NCBI RefSeq assembly: GCF_001509555.1
Contig: NZ_LMAS01000002.1
Span: 476,285-540,284, forward strand
Direction: 5' to 3'
DNA: 64,000 nucleotides
DNA from: Bacillus sp. FJAT-29937
GTDB taxonomy: Bacteria > Bacillota > Bacilli > Bacillales > Cytobacillaceae
The notes beneath the pieces were generated by a model. It searched no databases, had not been told where the DNA came from, and worked only from the letters and a program-made list of their open reading frames with translations. Numbering within the stretch: position 1 is the first letter of the stretch; each line of letters starts with the position of its first letter. The position numbers were made by a program, and so were the translations under genes. Positions 35,025 through 44,082 of the stretch are shown here, piece after piece.

Positions 35025-37025
35025 GTGGAAAAAATACTCGATGTTAAAAACTTGCAAGTATCCTTTGATACGTATGCTGGGGAAGTAAAGGCTGTGCGTG
35101 GAGTCTCCTTTCATCTGAATAAGGGAGAGACGCTTGCTATTGTTGGGGAGTCAGGCTCTGGAAAATCAGTAACCTCTAAAAGCCTAATGAAGTTAATTCC
35201 GAATCCTCCGGGAAGAATTTCAGGAGGAGAAATTATTTTTGAAGGAAATGACTTGGTTAAATACTCAGAAAAGCAAATGCAGAATATTCGCGGTTCAGAA
35301 ATAGCGATGATTTTCCAAGATCCGATGACATCACTTAACCCGACAATGACAGTTGGCAAACAAATCATGGAGAGTATTGTGAAGCATCAAAAGCTTTCTA
35401 AGAAAGATGCGAAGGAAAAAGCGATTGAGCTGTTAAGTATGGTCGGAATCCCAAAGCCGGAAAAACGATTGACATCATACCCGCATCAATTCTCTGGCGG
35501 GATGAGACAAAGGGTTGTCATTGCAATGGCTATTTCCTGCAATCCAAAAGTATTAATTGCGGATGAACCAACAACAGCTCTTGATGTAACCATTCAGGCG
35601 CAGATTCTTGAGCTATTAAAGGATTTACAGAAAAAATTAGATATGTCCATTATTTTTATTACCCATGATTTAGGGGTTGTTGCCAATATTGCCGACCGTG
35701 TGGCAGTTATGTATGCTGGAAAAATCATTGAAATCGGAACAGTGGAGGAGATTTTTTATAGTCCCCAGCATCCTTATACTTGGGGTCTCTTAGGAGCAAT
35801 GCCGAATTTGAATGAAAGAGCAGAGGAGCTTACGACCATTCCTGGTACACCGCCGAATCTTATTCATCTGCCTGTAGGCGATGCATTTGCCAATCGGAAT
35901 AAATATGCGATGAATATTGATTTTCAGTTCGAGCCTCCAATGTTTAAGGTATCAGATACTCATTATGCAGCCACATGGCTTCTTCATGAAAAATCGCCAA
36001 AGATCATGCCGCCTGATGTTCTTAAAAAGCATAGAGAAGAAGGTCCGAAAGAAAAACAAAAGGAACGATTAGCGAAGCAGAAAGAAAAAAAGGAAAAACT
36101 TCTTGAAATCCAGAACTTAAAGCAATATTTTTCATCAGGCTCCAATGTAGTGAAGGCAGTGGATGGGATTAGTTTTGATATTTTTAAAGGAGAAACATTC
36201 GGACTTGTAGGAGAATCTGGCTGTGGAAAATCTACAACAGGCCGCACGATTATTGGACTATATGAAGCATCAGACGGAAAGATTCTCTACAACAATGAAA
36301 ATATTAATAAGAAAAAGTCCTTTAGTGAGGCGCAGAAACTAAATCAAAAAATTCAAATGATCTTTCAAGACCCATATTCATCATTGAATCCAAGACAGAC
36401 AGTTGCAGATATTATTGCTGAAGGTCTAGATATTCATGGCCTTTCTTCTAGTAAAAAAACAAGGATGGAAAAAGTTTATGAATTACTTGAAACGGTGGGT
36501 CTAAACCGGGAGCATGCGAACCGGTATCCGCATGAATTCAGCGGAGGACAGCGTCAAAGAATTGGGATAGCAAGGGCGCTGGCAGTAGAGCCAGAATTTA
36601 TTATTGCCGATGAGCCTATATCTGCCCTTGATGTTTCCATTCAGGCTCAAGTCGTGAATTTATTGAAAAAGCTTCAAAAAGAAAAAGGGCTGACTTATCT
36701 ATTTATTGCCCATGATCTTTCCATGGTGAAATATATTAGCGACCGAATTGGAGTTATGTATAAAGGAAGACTAGTAGAATTAGCGGAAAGTGATGAGCTA
36801 TACGATAATCCTTTACATCCATATACGAAATCACTTCTATCAGCTATCCCTTTACCTGATCCGGCAACAGAGAAAACACGTACAAGAATGAAATTTGATT
36901 CTAGCTTTGTTTGGAATGGTGAAGGAGAGGAGCCAATACTCAGAGAAGTAAAGGCTGGTCATTGGCTGGCATGTACGGAACAGGAATATGAGGAATACAA
37001 GAATCAAAACACTGATGTCATCTAA
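35025..37025 (+). CDS. Fused oligopeptide transporter ATPase OppD-OppF
   Basis: This 666-aa protein contains two full ABC domains. The first (~1-265) has Walker A GESGSGKS, signature FSGGMRQRV and Walker B VLIADEPTTALD; the second (~360-615) has GESGCGKST, FSGGQRQRI and IIADEPISALD. Each is followed by the OppD/OppF C-terminal segment (QHPYTWGLLGAMP; LHPYTKSLLSAIPLPDP). Most bacilli carry separate oppD and oppF. ATG 35019 is only 2 nt from AGGAGG, so GTG 35025 (8-nt spacing) is taken as the start. A Lys-rich linker lies around residues 335-355. Confidence 0.9.
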   Translation: MEKILDVKNLQVSFDTYAGEVKAVRGVSFHLNKGETLAIVGESGSGKSVTSKSLMKLIPNPPGRISGGEIIFEGNDLVKYSEKQMQNIRGSEIAMIFQDPMTSLNPTMTVGKQIMESIVKHQKLSKKDAKEKAIELLSMVGIPKPEKRLTSYPHQFSGGMRQRVVIAMAISCNPKVLIADEPTTALDVTIQAQILELLKDLQKKLDMSIIFITHDLGVVANIADRVAVMYAGKIIEIGTVEEIFYSPQHPYTWGLLGAMPNLNERAEELTTIPGTPPNLIHLPVGDAFANRNKYAMNIDFQFEPPMFKVSDTHYAATWLLHEKSPKIMPPDVLKKHREEGPKEKQKERLAKQKEKKEKLLEIQNLKQYFSSGSNVVKAVDGISFDIFKGETFGLVGESGCGKSTTGRTIIGLYEASDGKILYNNENINKKKSFSEAQKLNQKIQMIFQDPYSSLNPRQTVADIIAEGLDIHGLSSSKKTRMEKVYELLETVGLNREHANRYPHEFSGGQRQRIGIARALAVEPEFIIADEPISALDVSIQAQVVNLLKKLQKEKGLTYLFIAHDLSMVKYISDRIGVMYKGRLVELAESDELYDNPLHPYTKSLLSAIPLPDPATEKTRTRMKFDSSFVWNGEGEEPILREVKAGHWLACTEQEYEEYKNQNTDVI

Positions 37026-37055
37026 GCGGAAATTGGAAGTATCGGGGGGAAAGCA

Positions 37056-37409
37056 ATGAAAAAATCAATCTACATCATTTTGATATCATTAGGTATTTCA
37101 TTCATTGCAACCTCCTTTACTAATGGGGATAAATGGATTGACTTTATCAACTCTCTGTTTTTTATCTCTATCATACTGCTAATGTTAGGTGGGATTCTAG
37201 TCGTACTTAAGGGCGGGATGTTTGATGGAATCATTTATAGCTTTCGGCGTTTTTATAGACGAACATCTAAGCTTGAGAATTATATCACAGAGCAAACTGG
37301 AGAATTACAAAACACCCCTAAGAATAGTTTAAGTGGTTTATCAGTTCATCCCATTCTTATTTCTGGTACTGCCTTATTTTTATTTTCACTTTTTGCTGCG
37401 TATTTATGA
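37056..37409 (+). CDS. Small membrane protein, DUF3899-like
   Basis: A 117-aa protein with hydrophobic segments at ~5-22, ~33-52 and ~98-116, and the GGMFDGIIYSFRRFYRR motif after the second segment. This looks like the DUF3899 family of small Bacillus membrane proteins, function unknown. ATG 37056 follows GGGGGGAAAG. Sitting between oppDF and a peptidase gene in one transcription unit, it may help transporter assembly. Confidence 0.65.
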   Translation: MKKSIYIILISLGISFIATSFTNGDKWIDFINSLFFISIILLMLGGILVVLKGGMFDGIIYSFRRFYRRTSKLENYITEQTGELQNTPKNSLSGLSVHPILISGTALFLFSLFAAYL

Positions 37410-37438
37410 TGAGAAAATTTCAACGGGAGGAATTACAA

Positions 37439-38506
37439 ATGAAAAGACTAGAAAAATTGAGAGAAATGTTTGATGGGTTTGGAATTGATGCATTGCTGAT
37501 TACGAATGATCAAAACCGCAGATATCTAACAGGTTTTACGGGAACGGCCGGATTAGTATTGATAACGAAGGAAGAAGCATTGTTATTAGTAGATTTTCGC
37601 TATGTAAAACAAGCAAATGATCAGGCAAAAGATTTTTCCATCGTTCAAGTAAGCACAAAAGCGGAATTGCTCGCTGAAGTTGTTCGACAAACAGCGCAGC
37701 TAAATATTTCAAAGCTTGGCTTCGAACAAACTCACATGAGTTTTTATTCTTATTCCGAGTATCAAGTCCAATTAAAAGCAGAAATGGTCCCTCTTACAGG
37801 AGCAATTGAAATGCTTCGAATGATTAAGGATGAAGAGGAGATAAGCATTATTAGAGAAGCGGCAGAAATAGCGGATGCCGCATTTACACATATTCTTGAG
37901 TTTATTAAACCCGGAATCAAGGAAATAGAAGTTTCCAATGAATTAGAGGCATATATGAGAAAGCTTGGGGCCACTTCCTCCGCTTTTGATACAATCGTTG
38001 CGTCAGGACACCGCGGTGCTTTTCCTCATGGTGTGGCGAGCTCAAAGGAAATTGAAAAAGGCGATATGGTAACGCTGGATTTTGGTGCTTACTATAAGGG
38101 CTACCGTTCCGATATAACGAGAACGATTGCAGTTGGGGAACCGAAGGAAGAATTAATAGACATTTATCATATCGTTCTAGAGTCGCTTTCAACAGCCTTA
38201 GCCGGTATAAAACCCGGAATGACTGGAAAAGCAGCAGATGCTTTATCAAGAGATTTTATTACAGAAAAAGGCTATGGCAAGCAATATGGCCACGGCTCAG
38301 GTCATGGTATTGGATTGGATATTCATGAAGAGCCGTTCAAAAATACAAAGTGTGAGATTGTGATTGAGCCTAATATGGTCCTCACTGTTGAACCAGGCAT
38401 CTATATTCCAGAACTTGGAGGAGTCCGTATTGAAGATGATATTCTTATCACCCAGTCCGGAATTGAAATTATCACGAAATCTCCAAAGGAATTAATTGTT
38501 TTATAG
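37439..38506 (+). CDS. M24 family Xaa-Pro peptidase in the opp operon
   Basis: A 355-aa prolidase/aminopeptidase-P-like protein with ligands in TLDFGAYYKGYRSDITRT, GSGHGIGLDIHEEP, TVEPGIYIPELGG and VRIEDDILI. The frame opens at 37406, but ATG 37439 has CGGGAGGA upstream and fits the paralogue starts. Closest local relative is the gene at 12491 (shared NRxYLTGFTGxxGLVLIT region). Being in the peptide-uptake operon, it probably acts on imported Xaa-Pro peptides. Confidence 0.9.
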   Translation: MKRLEKLREMFDGFGIDALLITNDQNRRYLTGFTGTAGLVLITKEEALLLVDFRYVKQANDQAKDFSIVQVSTKAELLAEVVRQTAQLNISKLGFEQTHMSFYSYSEYQVQLKAEMVPLTGAIEMLRMIKDEEEISIIREAAEIADAAFTHILEFIKPGIKEIEVSNELEAYMRKLGATSSAFDTIVASGHRGAFPHGVASSKEIEKGDMVTLDFGAYYKGYRSDITRTIAVGEPKEELIDIYHIVLESLSTALAGIKPGMTGKAADALSRDFITEKGYGKQYGHGSGHGIGLDIHEEPFKNTKCEIVIEPNMVLTVEPGIYIPELGGVRIEDDILITQSGIEIITKSPKELIVL

Positions 38507-38546
38507 CAGCAATGCAAAAAAAACATATAAAAAAGGGGCAATTCCA

Positions 38547-40238
38547 ATGAAAATCAAATGCACTATCATTCTTGCTTTCATGCTTTTATTAAGTTCCTTT
38601 TTAACAGGCTGTTATGGAGGAGAAAGTAAGCAAACAACTACAACTACAACTACAACTTCTGAAGGAGATAGCGGCAAAGAAGAAGTTGAAACAGCAAGTG
38701 AGCAAGTCCTTAACCTCGTTGAAGGCGGGGAACTGCCAACCCTTGATACGCTAGGACTATTCGATGCACTATCAAGCAGAACGATGAATAATATTTTTGA
38801 GGGACTTTACAGACTTGACGAATCTCATGCACCTGTACCAGGTATGGCAGAAAGCTATGAGCTAAGTGAGGATGGAAAAGTTTATACATTCAAAATCCGT
38901 TCAGATGCAAAATGGAGCAATGGAACAGCTGTAACGGCAAAGGATTTCGAATTTGCATGGAAGAAGGCAATCAATCCTGACACTCTTTCAACCTATTCTT
39001 ACCTTTTCAATGACATTAAAAATGCTGCAGCAATCCAAGATTCCGAAAATAGCTTATTTGGAAAGGTAGATGAATTAGGCGTTAAAGTAATAGATGAGCA
39101 AACATTGCAAATTGAACTAGATCATCCAGTACCTTACTTTTTAAGTCTTGTTACTTATCCAGTATTTTTTCCGCAAAATAAGGAATTTGTGGAATCTCAA
39201 GGGGATCAATATGCCCTAGAAGCAGCAACTCTAATATATAACGGTCCTTTCGTATTAGATTCTTGGGAGCATGAGGTTGGCTGGACATATAAGAAAAATC
39301 CAAGCTATTGGGATGCTGCAACAGTTAAGTTAGATACCATCAATGTCAAAGTTGTTAAAGAAGCAGCAACAAGGGTTAACCTGTATGACACAGGAAAACT
39401 TGATTTAACTGAGATCGCTTCTGAATTTATTGGCCAATATGCAAATACACCAGAATTCCATACATTGCTGAAGCCAGAAGTATTCTTTATCCGCATGAAT
39501 CAACAGAATAAATACCTGGCTAATGTGAATATCCGTAAGGCAATCGATATGGGATGGGATAAGAAGGCTGCTGCAGAAAGCCTGTTAAATAACGGATCTG
39601 TGCCTGCTTATTATTTAGTACCTAAAGAATTTGCGTTTGATGAAAGCGGGAACGACTTCCGTGCAAAATACGCAGGCTTTAATAATGAAGGAATCGAGAA
39701 AGCAAAGGAATATTGGGAAAAAGGGTTAGAAGAGCTGGGTATTGATAGCGTTGAGTTAGAATTCCTAAGCTACGACAGCGAGGAAAGAAAACGCGTCAGT
39801 GAATATTTCAAAAATCAGTTAGAGACCAATTTGCCAGGTCTAACGATTAAAATCAATCAGCAGCCTAATAAGCAAAAACTAGCCCTAGAATCAAGCCTGC
39901 AATATGATCTAACTTATTCTGGATGGGGCCCGGATTTCCAGGACCCAATTACATTTATGGATCTTTATCTGTCTGATGGCCCATATAACTGGTCAAATTA
40001 CGGGAACGAGAAATTCGATGCTCTTATAACAGAGGCAAAAACAAATCCAACTGATGTTCAAAAAAGATGGGAAAATATGCAGGAAGCTGAAAGAATCCTT
40101 ATCGAAGAGGACGCAGCTATTTCTCCGATGTACCAATCTGGTCTTGCCCAGTTGAAAAAGCCATATGTTAAAGGATATGTAGCTCATCCATTCGGAGTAT
40201 TTGCTTCGTATAAGTGGACTTATATTGAAGGGAAATAA
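38547..40238 (+). CDS. oppA: Oligopeptide-binding lipoprotein of the opp operon
   Basis: A 563-aa SBP_bac_5 lipoprotein: signal with LTGCYGG (Cys22), then an unusual linker with a run of eight threonines, then the OppA fold (GLYRLDESHAPVPGMAESYEL; KWSNGTAVTAKDFEFAWKKA). ATG 38547 follows AAAAAGGGG. It is a paralogue of the protein at 10513 along its whole length. It delivers peptides to OppBC. Confidence 0.92.
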   Translation: MKIKCTIILAFMLLLSSFLTGCYGGESKQTTTTTTTTSEGDSGKEEVETASEQVLNLVEGGELPTLDTLGLFDALSSRTMNNIFEGLYRLDESHAPVPGMAESYELSEDGKVYTFKIRSDAKWSNGTAVTAKDFEFAWKKAINPDTLSTYSYLFNDIKNAAAIQDSENSLFGKVDELGVKVIDEQTLQIELDHPVPYFLSLVTYPVFFPQNKEFVESQGDQYALEAATLIYNGPFVLDSWEHEVGWTYKKNPSYWDAATVKLDTINVKVVKEAATRVNLYDTGKLDLTEIASEFIGQYANTPEFHTLLKPEVFFIRMNQQNKYLANVNIRKAIDMGWDKKAAAESLLNNGSVPAYYLVPKEFAFDESGNDFRAKYAGFNNEGIEKAKEYWEKGLEELGIDSVELEFLSYDSEERKRVSEYFKNQLETNLPGLTIKINQQPNKQKLALESSLQYDLTYSGWGPDFQDPITFMDLYLSDGPYNWSNYGNEKFDALITEAKTNPTDVQKRWENMQEAERILIEEDAAISPMYQSGLAQLKKPYVKGYVAHPFGVFASYKWTYIEGK

Positions 40239-40244
40239 TGTTGT

Positions 40245-40289
40245 ATGTTCTTAGTCTGTGTCTATTCTAATGGCGCGGACTAAGAACAT
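40245..40289 (+). other. Intra-operon hairpin without T-run
   Basis: ATGTTCTTAGTC (40245-40256) pairs perfectly with GACTAAGAACAT (40278-40289). No T-run follows, so it is not a standard terminator; it may protect the upstream mRNA end or dampen expression of the racemase gene. Confidence 0.5.
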
Positions 40290-40357
40290 GAAAAGGATTT
40301 TATATAAATGAAGTTCCAACTGGATCGAATAAAATTATTTAAATTGGAGGGAGTCTC

Positions 40358-41362
40358 ATGAACTTCAGCAAAATGTTTACAACGGTTGATTTGCATGTTG
40401 CAGGAGAACCGCTGCGTGTGATTACAGGCGGATTTCCAGAAATAAAAGGGGAGACACAGCTGGAAAGACGCGCCTATTGTATGGAGCATTTAGATCATTT
40501 GCGTGAAACTTTAATGTACGAACCGCGTGGCCATCATGGAATGTATGGCTGCATCATTACTCCTCCGGCAAGTCCGCATGCTGATTTCGGGGTGCTGTTT
40601 ATGCATAATGAAGGATGGAGTACGATGTGCGGTCATGGGATTATCGCTGTGATGACGCTCGGCATTGAAACAGGAATGTTTGATCTATCAGGCGGAAAAG
40701 AAAAATTTATTATCGATAGCCCAGCTGGCGAAGTAGTTGCTTATGCAAAATATAATGGAAATCAAGTAGAATCCGTTTCATTTGAAAATGTCCCTTCTTT
40801 TGTTTATAAAAAGGAAGTTCCAGTAAAAATTGACGGCTATGAATTTACTGTTGATATTGCTTATGGAGGCGCTTTTTACGCTGTTGTTGATAGTAAGGAA
40901 ATGGATTTGAAAGTAAACTTTAAAGATGTAGCGGCTCTTCAAACATGGGGCGGGAAAATCAAACATTACATCGAAAGCCAAATGGAAGTCAAACATCCGC
41001 TTGAGCCTGGATTAAAAGGAATCTATGGAGTTATTTTTTCAGACGAGCCGAATAAAGATGGTGCAGATCTACGGAATGTGACGATTTTCGCTGATGAACA
41101 AGTTGACCGTTCCCCATGTGGAAGTGGAACCACTGCCAGAGCTGCAACGCTCGTTGAGCAAGGCCGTCTAAAAGAGGGAGAAAGCTTTGTCCATGAGTGC
41201 ATTACTGATGGCCAATTTATTGGCGAAATTTTATCACTCACTAAAGTTGCAGATTATGACGCAGTTATTTCAAAAGTATCCGGGCAGGCTTATATTACCG
41301 GATTCCATCAATTTGTCGTAGATCCAAGGGATCCGTTGAAGCAAGGATTTTTATTAGCCTAA
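40358..41362 (+). CDS. Proline racemase family, second active-site-intact paralogue
   Basis: The 334-aa protein has Cys91 in MCGHGIIA and Cys254 in [11 protein letters not shown], at the same positions as the protein at 28323. It therefore should be a working proline racemase or hydroxyproline epimerase. It follows the opp operon behind a hairpin and a GGAGGGAG ribosome site. Two intact homologues in one regulon suggest one handles proline and the other 4-hydroxyproline (or the 3-hydroxy isomer); the split is inference. Confidence 0.85.
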   Translation: MNFSKMFTTVDLHVAGEPLRVITGGFPEIKGETQLERRAYCMEHLDHLRETLMYEPRGHHGMYGCIITPPASPHADFGVLFMHNEGWSTMCGHGIIAVMTLGIETGMFDLSGGKEKFIIDSPAGEVVAYAKYNGNQVESVSFENVPSFVYKKEVPVKIDGYEFTVDIAYGGAFYAVVDSKEMDLKVNFKDVAALQTWGGKIKHYIESQMEVKHPLEPGLKGIYGVIFSDEPNKDGADLRNVTIFADEQVDRSPCGSGTTARAATLVEQGRLKEGESFVHECITDGQFIGEILSLTKVADYDAVISKVSGQAYITGFHQFVVDPRDPLKQGFLLA

Positions 41363-41389
41363 TAGGTGTTCTTAAATTTGAATGGACAG

Positions 41390-41424
41390 AAGCCGATTGT
41401 ATTTTGATACATTCGGCTTTTGTG
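41390..41424 (+). terminator. Terminator after the second proline racemase
   Basis: AAGCCGA (41390-41396) pairs with TCGGCTT (41413-41419), with extra pairing inside (TGTA/TACA) and T residues following. Confidence 0.65.
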
Positions 41425-41954
41425 TGTTTATCTGCATAATTTATCATAAAAGCAGTTAATCTAATTACTTGACATAATTAACATATAAAAATATAATTAC
41501 TTACATAAAGTAACTAATTTATTATAAGTGGAGGGTGAAGTAAAAAATAATTTAAAGCTGTTGACAATCAAAAATAAATATATTATTATTGTCTCGTATT
41601 CAAGATAAATGATTTAAGGATTTATCGATTGATAATAAAGAAATGAAATTTATTATGCCGCAACTATTCGAAATTGATTAAATTATAATTTCACACGAAG
41701 TAACTATTTTTTCGCCTGAATATCTCAGGTTTGAGATTCTTGAAAGGCAGAGGAATAAGGTGTAATTATATTTGAAAAACTAATAAAAGTGCGGCAATAG
41801 CAATAATCTTTTTTTGAACTACGGCGAGAACTTCACAGTAAACCGTGATTGGAAATAAGGAACAAAAAGGCAGAGCACAATGCCTATTTAAAGGGGTTGA
41901 TGCTTTAATAATCTTCATAAGAAAAAGACATAATATTATAGGTGGTGCAGGAAA
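41425..41954. promoter_or_regulatory. AT-rich non-coding stretch with a sigma-A-like promoter
   Basis: No gene is recognisable in this stretch. It holds one good housekeeping promoter, TTGACA at 41561-41566 and TATTAT at 41584-41589 (17-nt spacer), which would make a leader of about 420 nt before the FMN reductase gene. Short open stretches such as MPQLFEID and EILERQRNKV end quickly and may be debris of a lost gene. Confidence 0.4.
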
Positions 41955-42017
41955 ATGGGTTTTCTAAACAGACTATTTGGCGGAACAGACGAAAAGGATC
42001 AAAAGGAGGAAAATACA

Positions 42018-42560
42018 GTGACTAAATTAAATATTGGAATTATTCTAGGAAGCACACGTCAAGGACGTGTAAGCCCGCAAGTTGGAGAATGGGTAAAAGG
42101 AATTGCTGACAAACGTGGGGATGCAAATTATGAAATCGTTGATATTGCAGACTTTAATCTGCCGTTTTTGGGAACAACAGATGGTACAGAACCTGGAATT
42201 GCAGCATGGAATGAAAAGCTTGCTAACTTAGATGGATTCGTTTTCATCGTTCAAGAATACAATCACAGTATTACTGGAGCATTAAAAAATGCACTTGATT
42301 TTGCACGTGAAGCATGGAACAATAAAGCTGCAGGTATTGTAAGCTATGGTTCAACTGGTGGAGCTCGTGCTGCAGAACATTTACGAGGCATCATGGGAGA
42401 ATTATTGATTGCGGATGTTCGCACACATCCAACATTGTCATTATTTACTGATTTCGAAAATATGTCAGAATTCAAACCAGCTGAGTTACACCTCAATAAT
42501 GTTAATGACATGCTTGACCAAGTAAACGCTTGGAGCGGTGCATTAAAAACGATTCGATAA
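42018..42560 (+). CDS. NADPH-dependent FMN reductase
   Basis: A 180-aa flavodoxin-fold reductase (GIILGSTRQGRVSPQVGEWV; EYNHSITGALKNALDF; GSTGGARAAEHL) that reduces flavin or quinones/azo compounds with NADPH. GTG 42018 is chosen because AAAGGAGGA is 7 nt upstream and it gives the family N-terminus MTKLNIG. An in-frame ATG at 41955, with a weaker AGGTGG site, would add MGFLNRLFGG and 11 more residues and cannot be excluded. Confidence 0.82.
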   Translation: MTKLNIGIILGSTRQGRVSPQVGEWVKGIADKRGDANYEIVDIADFNLPFLGTTDGTEPGIAAWNEKLANLDGFVFIVQEYNHSITGALKNALDFAREAWNNKAAGIVSYGSTGGARAAEHLRGIMGELLIADVRTHPTLSLFTDFENMSEFKPAELHLNNVNDMLDQVNAWSGALKTIR

Positions 42561-42573
42561 GAATCATATAAAT

Positions 42574-42606
42574 GGGAGGGGATTTTCATCAATCCCTTCC
42601 CTTTTT
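42574..42606 (+). terminator. Terminator after FMN reductase
   Basis: GGGAGGGGATT pairs with AATCCCTTCCC (one G-U pair), followed by TTTTT. Confidence 0.78.
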
Positions 42607-42636
42607 GGTTTTATGAGAAATCTAGGAGGGAATAAA

Positions 42637-42951
42637 ATGAAACAATTAAAATCAGAGCAAGAATATCGTGATCAAATTAAAAAGGATGAGCTTTCTGTGG
42701 GTGTTTTTACCACTACTTGGTGCCCTGATTGCAAAAGATTAGATATGTTTATTAACGATATCATCGAGGAAAATTCCGAAAAGCAATGGTTTACCATTGA
42801 TCGAGATGAGTTCCCGGAAATTTCTGAGGAACAACAAGTAATGGGAATTCCATCTTTATTAGTTTTTAAAAATGGCGAAAAGCTTGCTCATTTACATAGT
42901 GCCAATGCAAAAACACCGGAGCAAGTAAAAGAATTCTTAAACAATTTATAA
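42637..42951 (+). CDS. Thioredoxin-family protein
   Basis: A 104-aa thioredoxin-fold protein with a CPDC active site (TTWCPDCKRLD, Cys29 and Cys32) and the cis-proline loop MGIPSLLVF. The frame opens at 42613, but ATG 42637 follows TAGGAGGG at proper spacing. It resembles YtpP-type thioredoxin-like proteins of bacilli and would act as a cytoplasmic thiol-disulfide oxidoreductase. It has its own terminators on both sides. Confidence 0.85.
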   Translation: MKQLKSEQEYRDQIKKDELSVGVFTTTWCPDCKRLDMFINDIIEENSEKQWFTIDRDEFPEISEEQQVMGIPSLLVFKNGEKLAHLHSANAKTPEQVKEFLNNL

Positions 42952-42961
42952 AAGATGAAAC

Positions 42962-42993
42962 AGCTAATCAGACCAAGTGATTAGCTTTTTTTT
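42962..42993 (+). terminator. Terminator after thioredoxin-like gene
   Basis: AGCTAATCA (42962-42970) pairs with TGATTAGCT (42978-42986), followed by a run of T. Confidence 0.85.
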
Positions 42994-43124
42994 GTGTGAA
43001 ATCTTTCCCTTGTTCAACTTTTTTGCCCATTCGTTATTTTTATATAATAATGAAAAATCGTTGCTCTAGACCCACATACAGAACTGCTGATAAGATATGG
43101 GAGGGGTTGGAGGGGGGAGTTGCC

Positions 43125-44048
43125 ATGGATCAACAAAGATATGAACAACTGAAAATGGGTGAACGCGGGGTTATCGTTAGCATCACTGCTTATATTATTT
43201 TATCTTTGCTGAAGCTGGTTATTGCAGCTGCGACTAACTCTGAAGCTCTCAAGGCAGATGGATTGAATAATGTGACAGATATTATTGCTTCAACGGCAGT
43301 CCTTATTGGATTGAAGCTTTCCCGAAAACCTCCTGACGATGATCATCCATATGGGCATTGGAAGGCAGAAAGTGTGGCAACATTAGTAGCTTCTTTTATT
43401 ATGATGTCAGTTGGAATTCAAGTGTTATATGGGGCTGCTCACTCTTTTTTTGACATGGAAAAGAAAGCTCCAGATTTAATTGCAGCGTGGACAGGGATTT
43501 TTTGCGCTGTCGTCATGTTTGGTGTTTATCGATATAATCTTAAGCTTGCTAATCGAATTAATAGCCAATCCGTTACGGCTGCTGCTAAGGACAATTTATC
43601 CGATGCGTGGGTGAGTATCGGAGCGGCAGTTGGGATAATCGGGTCTCAATTTCATCTTCCATGGCTGGATCCGCTTGCAGCCATGATAGTGGGCATTCTT
43701 ATTTGTAAAACAGCATGGGAGATTTTTCGGGAAGCCTCACATCATTTAACAGATGGCTTTGATGAAAAATTATTAGAGGACTATAAATCAACGATTCTAA
43801 ATACCTTTGGAGTAAAGGGAATAAAAGAAATACGAGCAAGAAATTACGGAAATAATACAGTTGTCGACATCGTGATCCTCGTTAATTCAAAATTACACTT
43901 ACAGGAAGCGCACGATATTTCAACCATTGTAGAGAACGTACTCATACAGGAACATGGTGTCTATGCAGTACATGTCCATGTTGAACCCAACTCTGTTACA
44001 GGACCAACTCAAAAAACATTAAATGATAAAAATAGTCTAACGGATTAG
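43125..44048 (+). CDS. Cation diffusion facilitator (CDF) metal exporter
   Basis: A 307-aa membrane protein with about six TM segments. The metal site motif is visible as ADGLNNVTD (Asp ligands in TM2) and HPYGHWKAES; the TM5 counterpart is AAAKDNLSDAWVS. A C-terminal cytoplasmic domain (~215-295) carries HVHVEPN. CDF proteins export Zn, Mn, Fe or Co by proton antiport. The frame is open from 42996, but ATG 43125 follows AGGGGGGAG. Confidence 0.88.
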   Translation: MDQQRYEQLKMGERGVIVSITAYIILSLLKLVIAAATNSEALKADGLNNVTDIIASTAVLIGLKLSRKPPDDDHPYGHWKAESVATLVASFIMMSVGIQVLYGAAHSFFDMEKKAPDLIAAWTGIFCAVVMFGVYRYNLKLANRINSQSVTAAAKDNLSDAWVSIGAAVGIIGSQFHLPWLDPLAAMIVGILICKTAWEIFREASHHLTDGFDEKLLEDYKSTILNTFGVKGIKEIRARNYGNNTVVDIVILVNSKLHLQEAHDISTIVENVLIQEHGVYAVHVHVEPNSVTGPTQKTLNDKNSLTD

Positions 44049-44082
44049 CAATTAGAAAGCTGAACCCGTTAGACTTTTTTTA
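44034..44082. terminator. Terminator between CDF and AraC genes
   Basis: AGTCTAACGG (44034-44043) pairs with CCGTTAGACT (44066-44075), followed by TTTTTTT. The stem begins inside the last codons of the CDF gene. Confidence 0.8.

Noticed and set aside
38640..38665. Short ACA/ACT repeat considered as a microsatellite
   Set aside because: It encodes the poly-threonine linker after the lipoprotein signal of OppA and needs no other explanation.
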